DNA of 64,000 bases from Paraglaciecola marina (GCF_004360155.1 NZ_SAIS01000001.1:496001-560000), one strand, 5' to 3'; shown: positions 1 to 10,014, numbered from the stretch's first letter. The notes: generated by a model not told the origin, from the letters alone. Numbers and translations: made by a program.

Positions 1-1386
1 ATCGCCTATTTTTCTGGGTGGGTTACTCCAAGTGGGGTAAACAATGGCATCTAACTTTAAGTTATCCATGGTATTTACCACTGCGTTTAACAGTGCTTTT
101 CTCCTAGGATCACCTTGTACGTCTACACAAGGTGGTGTTTGTTCAGCAGGCGTTATATTTGCAGGCACTTTCATTGCCCAATTCATAGAGCCGGCATTTT
201 CTGGACGATGTTTCTTTTGAGCTACCACATCTTGTAATGTTTTAATCTCATTACGACTGGTTAGGGTGGCCAAATAGTTATTTAAATCATACCGAAAACG
301 GCTACAAAAACCTGTCGCTTTAGTGAGTTTTTCAAACTCTGGAATAGTGATGGGATCCACAATAACCGCCCCTTGGGAAGCAAGATCTTGTAAAGCTTGG
401 GCATAGACTTTTAGAGTGTCTTTGTCTGCAGTGGTTTCATCGACAATTTCCCTTAAAACGCCCAGCCTCACACCTTCTAATCCGTTTAGGCTTAATTTAG
501 CTGTGTAATCAGCCACTTTATGGTCTAAATATGCTTTGGTTGTTGGGTCTGCTTCGTCGTAGCCAGCAATAGCGTTGAAAACACGAGCAGTGTCTTTGAC
601 CGTCCTGAGCATAGGGCCGCCTACATCTCGGTTGAGTAATAATGGAATGATCCCGTCTCGGCTAGTGGCTCCTATGGTTGAACGCATACCCACTAATGCT
701 AGATGTGATGATGGTCCTCGTATTGAGTTACCCGTATCTGAGCCTATTCCGATAACGCCAAAATTGGCAGCGATAGCAGACGCAGTGCCGCCACTGGAGC
801 CTGCGGGGACACGGCTTAGGTCGTAAGCATTATGGGTTTCACCATGGGTGGAGCTAATCGTATTATTTGGGCTGAAAGCCCATTCTCCCATGTTTGATTT
901 TGCAATAATTATTGCGCCAGCGTCTCTTAATTTTTTAACTATAAAAGCGTCATCTGGTGGTATGGAGCCTTTTAAAGCAATGGATCCTGCTTCGGTAGGC
1001 ATATCTGCGGTATCAAAGTTATCTTTTAAAATAACTGGGATGCATTGTAGAGGTTTGAGCTTTGGTTCCTCAGTGAATTGCAGGTCCATTTGTTTGGCTT
1101 TGCTTATGGCCTTAGGATTTATATAAATGATGGCGTTTAGATTACTTATTTCATCATATTTGGTAATACGGTCAATAAACCCTTGAGTAATAGCTTGGCA
1201 GGTTATTGCTTTTGTTTTTATTGCCGAGTGAATGTTCTCTATTGTTGTTTCTGTGAAAGTAAATTCAGGCAAATCTTTTTCAGGCATTGGTGCCGAGCTC
1301 ATAAAAAGTAGGCTAGCTGTTATAGAAGCTAGTAACTTTAATGAAGTGTTTTTGAGGTACTTGGTATCGCAAGCTTTAGTATGCAC
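1..1386 (-). CDS. Secreted amidase (amidase signature family), C-terminus cut by window edge
   Basis: This reading frame runs off the left edge, so only about 462 N-terminal residues are visible. The amidase signature is clear: the catalytic lysine in VILKDN, the glycine/serine loop PAGSSGGTASA that carries the cis-serine, and the nucleophile region GTDTGNSIRGPSS (the usual second glycine of TDTGGS is replaced by asparagine). Such enzymes hydrolyse amide bonds by a Ser-cisSer-Lys triad. The start is a GTG preceded by AGGAAG six bases upstream. It gives a hydrophobic, signal-peptide-like N-terminus (SLKLLASITASLLFMSSA), so export is likely. The length and the extra N-terminal segment argue for a stand-alone peptide/amide hydrolase and against GatA. 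The substrate cannot be told from sequence. Confidence 0.88.
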   Translation of the reverse strand, partial: MHTKACDTKYLKNTSLKLLASITASLLFMSSAPMPEKDLPEFTFTETTIENIHSAIKTKAITCQAITQGFIDRITKYDEISNLNAIIYINPKAISKAKQMDLQFTEEPKLKPLQCIPVILKDNFDTADMPTEAGSIALKGSIPPDDAFIVKKLRDAGAIIIAKSNMGEWAFSPNNTISSTHGETHNAYDLSRVPAGSSGGTASAIAANFGVIGIGSDTGNSIRGPSSHLALVGMRSTIGATSRDGIIPLLLNRDVGGPMLRTVKDTARVFNAIAGYDEADPTTKAYLDHKVADYTAKLSLNGLEGVRLGVLREIVDETTADKDTLKVYAQALQDLASQGAVIVDPITIPEFEKLTKATGFCSRFRYDLNNYLATLTSRNEIKTLQDVVAQKKHRPENAGSMNWAMKVPANITPAEQTPPCVDVQGDPRRKALLNAVVNTMDNLKLDAIVYPTWSNPPRKIGD

Positions 1387-1477
1387 GTACTACTTCCTGT
1401 TATTTAATTATTGTTTTTAGGATGTATAAATCTATATGTCGTGAATAGTTAAGCATTTATGTTTTGTAACTGCAATT

Positions 1478-1504
1478 ACTAGTACTAGTACTAGTACTAG
1501 TACT
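1478..1504. repeat. Hexanucleotide tandem repeat (ACTAGT, about 4.5 units)
   Basis: ACTAGT is repeated four and a half times without interruption in the gap between the amidase and the rhomboid gene. The unit is itself a palindrome, so the tract can fold on itself on either strand. It lies about 90 bases upstream of the amidase start and could change length by slippage. Confidence 0.9.
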
Positions 1505-1589
1505 TGAATCTTACGGATAGCTGCAAGGTCGCAGTGTTCTATTTTATTTTGCACCTTTAAATCAAGCTAGGTTACCCAATATCTAATTG

Positions 1590-2270
1590 ATGAACCGAAA
1601 TAATCGTTTATCTCAAAGTATTATATATGCGGTTTTTGCCGTTGCCCTATTGTGGTGTATTAAATCTGCTGAAATCTTATTTGGCTGGAATTTATCCTTT
1701 ATGGGATTAGTGCCTCTGCACGCTAATGGGCTGTTAGGTATTGTTACCGCGCCCTTAGTTCATAGCTCTTTAGAGCATCTATTCAATAATAGTTTGGCCA
1801 TTTTGCTGTTAGGTGCCATGGTGTTTTATGGTTACCCAAAATCTTGGTTGAAGGTTGTAGGATTAATCTGGTTGCTTTCAGGCATTGGCGTGTGGTTATT
1901 TGCAAGAGAAGCCAATCACATTGGCGCCAGTGGCTTAACCCATGGTTTGTTTTTCTATTTGTTTGTGGTGAGTATTTTTAGGCGAGATAAAATGTCCGTG
2001 GCTATTATGATGATTGCTTTCTTGATGTATGGGGGTATGACAATGACGATTTTCCCTAGAGAGCAATACATATCCTATGAGTACCATTTTTTTGGTGCTG
2101 TGGCGGGGTTTATCGCTGCTTTAATATGGAGAAACACTGATCCTAAACCCCTTGTTAAACAATACGATTGGGAAGATGAAGAGGTTCTTGACGAAGAGGA
2201 GTGTCACCACAATGAATGGCAACTACAAAATAGTGAGTCTTCAGATTATGATCAAAAGAAGTTTCACTAG
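1590..2270 (+). CDS. Rhomboid-family intramembrane serine protease
   Basis: About 226 residues with six predicted membrane segments. The rhomboid hallmarks are present: HLFNN near residue 64 (the HxxxN oxyanion motif), GASG at about 112-115 with the catalytic serine, and a histidine near 166 in EYHFFGAVAG that completes the Ser-His dyad. Rhomboids cleave transmembrane helices of membrane proteins inside the bilayer; the substrate is unknown. The C-terminal 40 residues are cytosolic-looking and very acidic (DWEDEEVLDEEE). A TTG lies one codon upstream, but the ATG is preferred; the ribosome-binding site is weak in either case. The gene stands alone between the divergent amidase and the EF-hand gene. 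Confidence 0.88.
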   Translation: MNRNNRLSQSIIYAVFAVALLWCIKSAEILFGWNLSFMGLVPLHANGLLGIVTAPLVHSSLEHLFNNSLAILLLGAMVFYGYPKSWLKVVGLIWLLSGIGVWLFAREANHIGASGLTHGLFFYLFVVSIFRRDKMSVAIMMIAFLMYGGMTMTIFPREQYISYEYHFFGAVAGFIAALIWRNTDPKPLVKQYDWEDEEVLDEEECHHNEWQLQNSESSDYDQKKFH

Positions 2271-2504
2271 TGAGTGATTATTTTAATTATGGCAAATTTT
2301 TTCCCATATTTAGGGCTAAGTCTGGCTTTTTAAATCCAAAGTGGCAGTGTGTTTCCGATTATTAGAGCTGATAATGCAATTTAGAACCAAGAATAAACTT
2401 AACTTTTTGAAATATATTAGTTTATTTCGTTTCTCTCTAGGAGATTTGAAGTTGGGCTGTAACTTGCAGTAATTGTTTTGCCAACAGTTGCTAAGGAGAA
2501 ATAT

Positions 2505-2978
2505 ATGAATGCAATATCAGGGGGGTATCAACAAGGAGTCGAACCCGTTCAAATGAGACAGATGATGCAGCAAAGAGCACAGGAAAACTTTCGTGATGCT
2601 GATGCTGATGGAAACAAAGCATTGTCCAGGTCTGAAGCGATAGATGTCATGATTGAAAAAGGTATCGATGCAGAAAACTTTTCAAAAATTTTTAAAAAGG
2701 TTGACTCAGATAAAAATGGAGAAATTAGCATCGAGGAAAATATGCAGGCACAAGTTCGTCGCCGTCAAGCAATGCTATCTGAACATCTAGAAAGTAAAAC
2801 TGAAAGTCAAAGTACACTACCATCTGAGTTGGAAGCACTTCGTGCCCATCAAGCTCACAAGGCTCAAATACATGTTTATAGAGAGCAAATGATAAACAGG
2901 GGAACTCAAGATAGTTTTCTATCTGATACCCCCCAGGTTGATGCTAAAGAAGTATCGCACATAGAAACCACTGTATAA
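2505..2978 (+). CDS. Small EF-hand calcium-binding protein
   Basis: About 157 residues, no signal peptide or membrane segment. Two canonical EF-hand loops are visible: DADGNKALSRSE and DSDKNGEISIEE, each with acidic or Asn side chains at positions 1, 3, 5 and Glu at 12. They are spaced like a paired EF-hand domain. The rest is glutamine- and glutamate-rich and probably helical (EALRAHQAHKAQ region). The ATG is chosen because AAGGAG sits six bases upstream; an in-frame TTG nine codons earlier lies before that site. Likely a calcium sensor or buffer; the partner is unknown. It is a single gene with about 230 untranslated bases upstream. Confidence 0.8.
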   Translation: MNAISGGYQQGVEPVQMRQMMQQRAQENFRDADADGNKALSRSEAIDVMIEKGIDAENFSKIFKKVDSDKNGEISIEENMQAQVRRRQAMLSEHLESKTESQSTLPSELEALRAHQAHKAQIHVYREQMINRGTQDSFLSDTPQVDAKEVSHIETTV

Positions 2979-3303
2979 CGATTATTGAACTGTCAGTATT
3001 GGCAGTAAAATTTTTATTGATTAAGTAATGTTGAAGCAACGTGGCTAATTTATCGATCACTTTCTGCCGTAGTGATCGACAGATTCAAATTCCTTGAAAT
3101 CTAAAATAATTACAATTTATTGTTACCCTTTGTTCTCGTTGAAGACAAAATGAATTTCTTTTTATTGTGAGGCTTTTTATTGTCGGATTTGTTTGCTCGA
3201 ATGAATTTATCAATGCTCAAATCAAAAAGTCTTATGCTCACCTTTGATACTGGTATAATATCCTTCTTCGTTTTTTTTCAATTTATATATAGAGGGTGCA
3301 TTA
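2979..3303. other. Gap between EF-hand gene and glnS, with a hairpin
   Basis: No gene is seen. At 3054-3078 there is a perfect 8-bp inverted repeat (CGATCACT / AGTGATCG, 9-base loop). It lacks a T-run, so it is either a weak terminator of the EF-hand gene or a protein-binding site. The right end holds the glnS promoter. Confidence 0.6.
3251..3259 (+). promoter_or_regulatory. Extended -10 promoter of glnS
   Basis: TGGTATAAT is a consensus extended -10 element (TGn plus TATAAT), 44 bases before the glnS ATG. No good -35 hexamer is seen, as is common for extended -10 promoters. Predicted leader of about 38 nucleotides. Confidence 0.7.
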
Positions 3304-4965
3304 ATGGCCGAGACTGATAGTCGTCCGACCAACTTTATTCGTCAAATAATCGATAAAGATCTACAGGAAGGTTTACACACTAAGGTTCAAACCCGTTTCC
3401 CCCCAGAGCCAAATGGTTATTTACATATCGGCCACGCTAAATCTATTTGCTTGAATTTTGGTATTGCCCAAGATTATCAAGGGGCCTGTAATTTAAGATT
3501 TGATGATACTAACCCTGAAAAAGAAGATATTGACTACGTGAACTCCATTCAAGAGGACGTCTCTTGGTTAGGTTTTCAGTGGAGTGGTGAAGTTAGGTAC
3601 TCTTCTAACTATTTTGATCAGCTTTACGGGTTTGCCGTTGAGCTGATTAATAAAGGTTTAGCTTATGTTGATTTTTCTAGCCAAGCAAAAATGCGTGAGC
3701 TTAGAGGTACCTTAAAAGAAGCGGGTACTAATAGCCCATATCGTGATACTTCAGTTGAAGAAAACCTAGCTCTTTTTGAAAAAATGCGAAATGGTGACTT
3801 TAAAGAAGGCGAGTGTTTGCTTCGAGCAAAAATTGATATGAGCTCAGCCTTTATGTGTCTACGAGACCCAGCCTTGTATCGTGTTAGATTTGCGCACCAT
3901 CACCAAACTGGTGATAAATGGTGTATTTACCCTATGTATGATTTTACCCATTGTATTTCTGATGCAATAGAAGGTATAACTCATTCATTGTGTACTCTTG
4001 AGTTTCAAGATAATCGCCGTTTGTACGATTGGGTACTTGAGAACATCACCATAGACGTAACGCCTCATCAGTACGAATTCTCTCGCTTAAATCTCGAATA
4101 CACAGTGTTAAGTAAACGTAAGCTCATTGATTTAGTAGAAGGCAATCATGTTGCTGGGTGGGATGATCCACGCATGCCAACCATTGCTGGCTTGCGCCGC
4201 CGTGGTTATACACCTGCATCTGTACGTGAGTTTTGTAAACGTATCGGTGTGACTAAGATGGATAACATAGTTGAAATGTCTATGTTAGAAGCTTGTCTTC
4301 GTGAAGAATTAAACGCAGATGCACCTAGAGCTATGGCTGTATTGGAACCTCTTAAACTAGTCATTGAAAACTATGAAGAGCAAGATGAGGTGTTGTCTGC
4401 GCCCAATCATCCTTCTGATGAGTCTATGGGTAAGCGAAGTATTCCATTTAGCAAAGAGATTTATATCGAGGCTGAAGACTTTAAGGAAGAAGCTAATAAA
4501 AAATTCAAACGTTTAGTGTTAGGTAAAGAAGTACGCTTAAGAAATGCTTACGTAATTAAAGCCGAACGGGTAGAGAAAGACGAGCAAGGTAACATTATTA
4601 CGGTTTACTGTAGTTATGATAAAGATACCTTAGGCAAAGACCCTGCAGATGGTCGTAAAGTAAAAGGCGTTATTCATTGGGTATCAGCAACACATGGAAT
4701 ACCAGCAGAAATACGTTTGTATGACCGTTTGTTTAATGTACCTAACCCTGCGGCAGAAGAAGACTTTTTATCTACTATTAATCAAGAGTCATTAGTTATT
4801 AAGCAAGGGGTGGTTGAACCAAGCTTGGTCGAAGCCGAATTAAGTGCCCCTGTGCAGTTTGAGCGAACAGGTTACTTCTGCAAAGATAAAGACAGTGCCG
4901 GTGATAAATTAGTGTTTAATCGAACTGTTGGCTTAAGAGACACTTGGGCGAAAATATCAAGTTAG
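3304..4965 (+). CDS. glnS: Glutaminyl-tRNA synthetase
   Basis: Charges tRNA-Gln with glutamine in the cytosol. The 553 residues match the E. coli GlnRS length (554). Class I motifs are in place: HIGH at residues 41-44 within [14 protein letters not shown] and the KMSKS counterpart VLSKRKL at about 268-274. The C-terminal half is the anticodon-binding beta-barrel region. GlnRS-type genes are mainly gamma/betaproteobacterial, which supports the taxonomic reading. Transcribed alone from its own extended -10 promoter and closed by an intrinsic terminator shared with the convergent yciK. Confidence 0.98.
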   Translation: MAETDSRPTNFIRQIIDKDLQEGLHTKVQTRFPPEPNGYLHIGHAKSICLNFGIAQDYQGACNLRFDDTNPEKEDIDYVNSIQEDVSWLGFQWSGEVRYSSNYFDQLYGFAVELINKGLAYVDFSSQAKMRELRGTLKEAGTNSPYRDTSVEENLALFEKMRNGDFKEGECLLRAKIDMSSAFMCLRDPALYRVRFAHHHQTGDKWCIYPMYDFTHCISDAIEGITHSLCTLEFQDNRRLYDWVLENITIDVTPHQYEFSRLNLEYTVLSKRKLIDLVEGNHVAGWDDPRMPTIAGLRRRGYTPASVREFCKRIGVTKMDNIVEMSMLEACLREELNADAPRAMAVLEPLKLVIENYEEQDEVLSAPNHPSDESMGKRSIPFSKEIYIEAEDFKEEANKKFKRLVLGKEVRLRNAYVIKAERVEKDEQGNIITVYCSYDKDTLGKDPADGRKVKGVIHWVSATHGIPAEIRLYDRLFNVPNPAAEEDFLSTINQESLVIKQGVVEPSLVEAELSAPVQFERTGYFCKDKDSAGDKLVFNRTVGLRDTWAKISS

Positions 4966-4990
4966 TAAAACTTACTGTTTAATAAATAAA

Positions 4991-5018
4991 AACCGGATCT
5001 ACTATCCGGTTTTTTTTA
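4991..5018. terminator. Bidirectional intrinsic terminator between glnS and yciK
   Basis: Stem AACCGGAT / ATCCGGTT with a 5-base loop, followed by a run of eight Ts on the plus strand and preceded by As (Ts for the minus strand). It can stop both converging transcripts. Confidence 0.92.
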
Positions 5019-5055
5019 TGTTTTTTTAATTAAATATTCCCCCAGGCTACTTGGG

Positions 5056-5799
5056 CTATTTAGGTTGTGCGTGAAAGGTTTCTCCATTTTCTTGGCTTTC
5101 CGAGTTGTCCATCAAATATAGATATAAGGGCATGATTTCGGCTGGCGTTTTAAGAGTCTCAGGATTTTCAGCTGGGTAAGCTTTAGAGCGCATCACGGTG
5201 CGTGTTGCCCCTGGGTTTAAACTATTAAAACGAATGCTGCTATTATCGTATTCATCTGCTAAGACTTGCATCATACCTTGGGTCGCAAATTTTGAAATGG
5301 CATAAGGTCCCCAATAAGCTCTACCAGCTATGCCTACACTAGAAGTGGTAAATATCACAGAGGCACTTGGCGCTTTTTTAAGAATAGGTATTAAAGCCTG
5401 TGTCATTAAAAACTGGCTGGTTAGGTTTACTTGAAACACATTTTGCCAATCATTTTCGCTAATTTGAGTAAAGGGGCCTAAATGCCCAAGTAGGCTAGCG
5501 TTGTGTAATAAACCATCTAAACAACCAAATTGATCACTGATGGTATTCGCCATATCACGATAATTCTGGGCTGTAGCGCCCTTTAGATCTAAGGGCACTA
5601 TGGCAGGTTCTGGCCCACCTAGGGCAATGATTTCATCATACACAGTTTCAAGCTTAGCAACGGTTTTGCCAAGTAAAATAACGGTAGCACCATGTTTTCC
5701 GTATTGGAGTGCCGCTTCTTTACCAATGCCGTCTCCTGCACCGGTTACTAGTATGGTTTTGTCTTTTAAATAATTGTCTGTAGCTTGGTAGTTATGCAT
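5056..5799 (-). CDS. yciK: Short-chain dehydrogenase/reductase, YciK type
   Basis: 247-residue classical SDR. NAD(P)-binding TGAGDGIG lies at residues 19-26, NNAG is replaced by HNAS at about 99-102, the catalytic serine is in TTSS (about 151-154) and YxxxK is at Y166/K170 (YAISK). Overall sequence and length fit the E. coli YciK family, whose physiological substrate is not established. In pseudomonads yciK lies next to mupP and ubiG; here those genes are 25 kb away. Monocistronic, convergent with glnS. The ribosome-binding site before the ATG is weak. Confidence 0.88.
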   Translation of the reverse strand: MHNYQATDNYLKDKTILVTGAGDGIGKEAALQYGKHGATVILLGKTVAKLETVYDEIIALGGPEPAIVPLDLKGATAQNYRDMANTISDQFGCLDGLLHNASLLGHLGPFTQISENDWQNVFQVNLTSQFLMTQALIPILKKAPSASVIFTTSSVGIAGRAYWGPYAISKFATQGMMQVLADEYDNSSIRFNSLNPGATRTVMRSKAYPAENPETLKTPAEIMPLYLYLMDNSESQENGETFHAQPK

Positions 5800-5991
5800 A
5801 GTGATTGATTAAGTCTAATAATATCAAAATGTTAACATTTAATGACTGATGTTCGATAGTTGTATGCCTTAAAAAACACAGATTATTGTTTTCAAAAACT
5901 TGTCACTTGCTTTATCTAGATATAGCTGTGGCTTTTATTTTAGGTATTTATCCCCATAATAAGTAGAACGAAAGAAATAGGAGTATACCGG

Positions 5992-7029
5992 TTGGAATTT
6001 TTATACGAATACGGATTGTTTATCGCAAAAGCCGTAACGATAGTGATCGCAATTTTGCTCGCTTTAGGTGGCATAGTTGGGATTGTCAGTAAACAAAAAC
6101 AAGGGAAAGGTCATTTAGAAATTGACTCATTGTCGGAAAAACTTGACGCCATTACTGATCTTGCTCGTGGTGAGTTGCTGACAAAAGAAGAATTAAAGCA
6201 ATATCAAAAAGATCAAAAGAAAAAGCAAAAAGCTGAAAAGAAAGATAAGAAAAAGTCTGATGGCAGCAAAGCTGATAAAGGTAGGCTATTTGTTATTGAT
6301 TTTTCTGGCTCTATGGATGCCCACGAAGTGGAGTACTTAAGAGAAGAAGTCACTGCAATTTTGTGTGTCGCTAAGCCGGAAGATGAAGTTTTAGTTCGGT
6401 TAGAAAGCGGTGGTGGCGTAGTTCATGGATATGGATTAGCCGCTTCGCAATTGCAAAGAATTAAAGATAGCAATATCAAACTAATAATCTCAGTTGATAA
6501 AGTGGCAGCAAGTGGTGGCTATATGATGACCTGTGTGGCTGACCATGTGTTAGCTGCTAAATTTGCCATTATTGGTTCAATTGGTGTGATTGCCCAGCTC
6601 CCTAACTTCAATAAACTATTGAAGAAAAGCAATATTGAATTTGAACAACACACAGCTGGCGCCTTCAAGCGTACCCTAACTATGTTTGGTGAAAACAATG
6701 ACGAAGGCCGAGAGAAGTTCAAAGAAGAGTTAGAAGATGTACATCACATGTTTAAAGACTTTGTACAAGAGCAACGCCCTGATTTAGATATAGCTAAAGT
6801 GGCAACTGGAGAATATTGGTATGGCATCAGAGCACTAGAGCTTGGATTAATTGATGAAATTAACACATCAGATGATTACATTTTGACTGCCAATAAAGAT
6901 AAGAATATCTTTACTGTTAAGTACAGCATGAAAAAAAGCCTTCCTGAGCGTTTAGGATTGGCGGCAAGTTTGAGCTTTGAATCGCTTATGATGAGATTGT
7001 GGAGTAAAGGAACGAATAGCTTTCGCTAA
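5992..7029 (+). CDS. sohB: Inner-membrane serine protease SohB (peptidase family S49)
   Basis: 345 residues: an N-terminal membrane anchor (about 8-32), a long lysine-rich charged linker (about 67-95) and an S49 protease domain. The nucleophile is S174 in VAASGGYMM and the general base is K226 in GAFKRTL, the Ser-Lys dyad known for SppA/SohB. The protease domain is expected in the periplasm. The start is TTG: GGAG lies eight bases upstream, and no ATG gives the anchor. Monocistronic, ending in a strong terminator. Confidence 0.93.
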   Translation: MEFLYEYGLFIAKAVTIVIAILLALGGIVGIVSKQKQGKGHLEIDSLSEKLDAITDLARGELLTKEELKQYQKDQKKKQKAEKKDKKKSDGSKADKGRLFVIDFSGSMDAHEVEYLREEVTAILCVAKPEDEVLVRLESGGGVVHGYGLAASQLQRIKDSNIKLIISVDKVAASGGYMMTCVADHVLAAKFAIIGSIGVIAQLPNFNKLLKKSNIEFEQHTAGAFKRTLTMFGENNDEGREKFKEELEDVHHMFKDFVQEQRPDLDIAKVATGEYWYGIRALELGLIDEINTSDDYILTANKDKNIFTVKYSMKKSLPERLGLAASLSFESLMMRLWSKGTNSFR

Positions 7030-7056
7030 GTTTTTATGACCTGTTTTAGATATTAG

Positions 7057-7081
7057 AAAGCCAGCTTCAGCTGGCTTTTTT
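7057..7081 (+). terminator. Intrinsic terminator of sohB
   Basis: Stem AAAGCCAGC / GCTGGCTTT around a TTCA loop, followed by TTTTTT, 28 bases after the sohB stop. Confidence 0.93.
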
Positions 7082-7336
7082 GTATCTGGCTCAAATACTC
7101 AGTTACAGATTAATATTTATTCCATTTAGTCTTAGACGGCAAGACTGAAATACTTAGTAATAATATTACAAGGGGGAGTTGAGCGTTTGTGATTAGGTAG
7201 AACAAGAAACGAGTGGGAGTAATAGTTGCTAGCTGTATACTTGTGCAGTCTTTTTATTTCCGCTACTGGACTCGGTATGTAGAGATTATGAGACCCATTA
7301 TTATCGAAGGCTTGAGGATATAAAGTGCCAGATAAT
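7082..7336. other. Gap between the sohB and fadE terminators
   Basis: About 255 bases without a supported gene, RNA or clear regulatory element. It lies between two converging terminators, so it is probably not transcribed. Confidence 0.5.
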
Positions 7337-7358
7337 AAAAAGCCCTGAATCTCAGGGC
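7337..7358 (-). terminator. Intrinsic terminator of fadE
   Basis: Read on the minus strand, the stem GCCCTGA / TCAGGGC with a 3-base loop is followed by TTTTT, 15 bases after the fadE stop. Confidence 0.9.
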
Positions 7359-7373
7359 ATTTGCAGTATTAAT

Positions 7374-9839
7374 TTAGGCTGATTTTACTGTCCTAGGTTT
7401 TCGTTTTGGCTTTGGCTTCTCTACACTTTGAATTAACTCAGCTGGGTCAAAATCATCAACATTGATAGTGCGCAAGCGGCCTTTCTCGGTTTCCCTTAAG
7501 AGTTCGGCTTGCTCTTCTGAAATAACACCTAACTCTAAGCCTTTTTCAGCTACAAGGTTTAATTCTGTAAAAGGTAAATATTGGCCTGCTGCTTTACAAA
7601 CTGTATTGTAAATAGGTTCTGCTGCTAATACATTTTCTAGAGTTTGCTCAAGATCACCTAGTAAACAACCTGGCTCACGAGATAAGAACTGGCCTTTACC
7701 TAAACGGTCACGTGCTTCACAAGGCGTTTGTAAAATTCCTGCTATCTTGTGCTCAAGTTTATCTGATGGGCGTTTATAGCTTTTACCAAATGGCATGATG
7801 ATTAGCTTTAAGGCTTTACCTAAAATCTTAGATGGGAAGTTATTCAACAACTCTTCAAGTGCTACTTCAAGCTTATATAGACTGTCTTGCATAGCCCAGT
7901 GAACTAATGGTAAATCAGTAGCTTGACGGCCTTCATCATCAAAACGTTTAAGTACACATGAAGCTAGGTAAAGATAACTTAAAACATCACCTAGTCGTGC
8001 TGATAATCTTTCACGACGCTTTAACTCGCCACCCAACATAGCCATAGACACATCTGATAGGAAGGCTAAATTGGTGCTATACCTCTGCATAGTGCGGTAG
8101 TACCTTGCAGTATCATCTTTAAATGGAGCACTTGCTAAATGTGCGCCTGATAATGAAAACCAGATACTGCGAAAGAAGTTACTGAAGGCAAAACCAATAT
8201 GACCAAATACTGCGCGATCAAATTGTTCTAATGCTTCATCGTCGTCTTGATTATTAGCTGCTAGAAGCTCGTCCAATACATAAGGATGACAACGCATAGC
8301 ACCTTGGCCGTATATCATCATGTTACGGGTAAGGATATTCGCGCCCTCAACCGTTATAGCGATAGGTGCCCCTTGATAGGCACGGCCCAAATAGTTATTT
8401 GGACCAAGCATAACACCTTTACCGCCATGGATATCCATAGACTCGGCAACGGTTTGGCGCATTTTTTCGGTTAAGTGATATTTACAGATAGCACCAATAA
8501 CCGAAGGCTTTTCGCCAATATCTACCCCCTTAGTTGAGAACGAGGTTACAGCTTCCATTAGATATGCGTTACCCCCAATACTGCCTAACTTCTCTTCTAT
8601 ACCTTCCATTTTACCAACAGGTAATTTGAACTGGCGACGAATTCTGGCGTAAGCACCTGTGGCTAAAGCGATGCTTTTTGCTCCACCTGCTGAAGACGAG
8701 GGTAGGGTAATTACACGACCAACTGACAAACATTCAACTAGCATACGCCAGCCTTGCCCCGCCATTTCAGCACCACCTATGATGTAATCTAAGGGGACAA
8801 AAATGTCTTTTCCGCGTATTGGGCCATTATGGAATGGAACGTTCAGTGGAAAATGGCGATTACCAATTTCCATACCTGCAGTATCTCTAGGAAGTAATGC
8901 ACAGGTAATACCTAAATCTTTTGTATCGCCAAGTAAACCGTCTGGATCAAACATTTTGAATGCCAAACCTACAACTGTTGCCACTGGCGCAAGAGTAATA
9001 TAGCGCTTGTTAAATGTAAGGCTAAGCCCTATTACTTCTTCGCCTTGCCATTGTCCTTTACAGACGATGCCGGTATCGGGAAGAGAGCCTGCATCAGAAC
9101 CCGCTTCTGGTCCAGTTAAGGCAAAACAAGGGATTTCTTCACCGGTAGCCAACCTAGGCAAATAATGATCTTGTTGTGCTTTGGTACCATAGTGCTGCAA
9201 TAACTCGCCCGGTCCTAATGAGTTAGGCACACCTACTGTCGTGGATAATACGGCGCTGATGCTAGATAACTTCTGTAATACCCTAGATTGTGCGTAGGCT
9301 GAAAATGCTAAACCGCCATATTCTTTTTTGATGATCATGGCGAAAAACTTATGATCCCGTAAAAATTGCCAAATTTCTGGTGATAAGTCGGCTTTCTTAT
9401 GGGTAACTTCCCAGTCATCACACATTTTGCAAACTTCTTCTACTGGGCCATCAAGAAAAGCTTGCTCGTCAGCTGTTAGGCGAGCTTGAGGTATATTGTG
9501 TAGGGTTTGCCAGTTGGGGTTACCACTGAATAGCTCACCATCCCACCACACCGTACCTGCGTCGATAGCATCTTTTTCTGTGCTAGACATTTCGGGCATG
9601 ATTTTGCGGAAACTGTTTAATATAGGCGTAGTGAGATATTGCTTACGAATAGACTCAATATTTAACGGAATAGCTGCAATTAAAAACAACAACCAACTAA
9701 ATTCGCCAATAATGCCAAGAATGCTACCTACTACAAATAGACAGAATACCGCCACTGTGCCATTGAAGAGTTTCATTCGAAAATAACTAGCAACGGCTAG
9801 CGAAGCTAAAACGTATATAAACCAAATAAATAATTGCAT
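7374..9839 (-). CDS. fadE: Acyl-CoA dehydrogenase FadE
   Basis: Performs the first, FAD-dependent dehydrogenation step of fatty-acid beta-oxidation. The 821 residues match the large FadE type (E. coli 814), not the short acyl-CoA dehydrogenases. Two N-terminal membrane segments (about 1-55) precede the dehydrogenase fold. The substrate/FAD region CFALTGPEAGSDAGS (about 240) and IHGGKGVMLGP (about 470) are visible, followed by the long FadE-specific C-terminal extension with a basic tail (KPKPKRKPRT). AAGGA lies upstream of the ATG. A FadR-like operator sits in the promoter region. Single gene with its own terminator. Confidence 0.96.
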   Translation of the reverse strand: MQLFIWFIYVLASLAVASYFRMKLFNGTVAVFCLFVVGSILGIIGEFSWLLFLIAAIPLNIESIRKQYLTTPILNSFRKIMPEMSSTEKDAIDAGTVWWDGELFSGNPNWQTLHNIPQARLTADEQAFLDGPVEEVCKMCDDWEVTHKKADLSPEIWQFLRDHKFFAMIIKKEYGGLAFSAYAQSRVLQKLSSISAVLSTTVGVPNSLGPGELLQHYGTKAQQDHYLPRLATGEEIPCFALTGPEAGSDAGSLPDTGIVCKGQWQGEEVIGLSLTFNKRYITLAPVATVVGLAFKMFDPDGLLGDTKDLGITCALLPRDTAGMEIGNRHFPLNVPFHNGPIRGKDIFVPLDYIIGGAEMAGQGWRMLVECLSVGRVITLPSSSAGGAKSIALATGAYARIRRQFKLPVGKMEGIEEKLGSIGGNAYLMEAVTSFSTKGVDIGEKPSVIGAICKYHLTEKMRQTVAESMDIHGGKGVMLGPNNYLGRAYQGAPIAITVEGANILTRNMMIYGQGAMRCHPYVLDELLAANNQDDDEALEQFDRAVFGHIGFAFSNFFRSIWFSLSGAHLASAPFKDDTARYYRTMQRYSTNLAFLSDVSMAMLGGELKRRERLSARLGDVLSYLYLASCVLKRFDDEGRQATDLPLVHWAMQDSLYKLEVALEELLNNFPSKILGKALKLIIMPFGKSYKRPSDKLEHKIAGILQTPCEARDRLGKGQFLSREPGCLLGDLEQTLENVLAAEPIYNTVCKAAGQYLPFTELNLVAEKGLELGVISEEQAELLRETEKGRLRTINVDDFDPAELIQSVEKPKPKRKPRTVKSA

Positions 9840-9858
9840 TTAGTATTTCCTTTTTTAG

Positions 9859-9871
9859 AGGTCTGACCACA
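9859..9871 (-). promoter_or_regulatory. FadR-like operator upstream of fadE
   Basis: On the minus strand the sequence TGGTCAGACCTC matches the core of the FadR consensus (TGGTCnGACC) at every fixed position. It lies 20-32 bases before the fadE start, so it would overlap the promoter or early transcript. FadR repression of fadE, relieved by long-chain acyl-CoA, is established in E. coli; here it is inferred from the site alone. Confidence 0.7.
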
Positions 9872-10014
9872 ATAGGTACGTTATATTTTTGTTACATTAA
9901 AATCAAGTATTAGCGCAAGCGATAGGTAAATAAAGGGAGAGAAATGTAAATGTTTTGTTATGGGGTTTCGATGCGTAAATTTAACTGTTTAAAATCTAGA
10001 TAAATTAGATTGGT

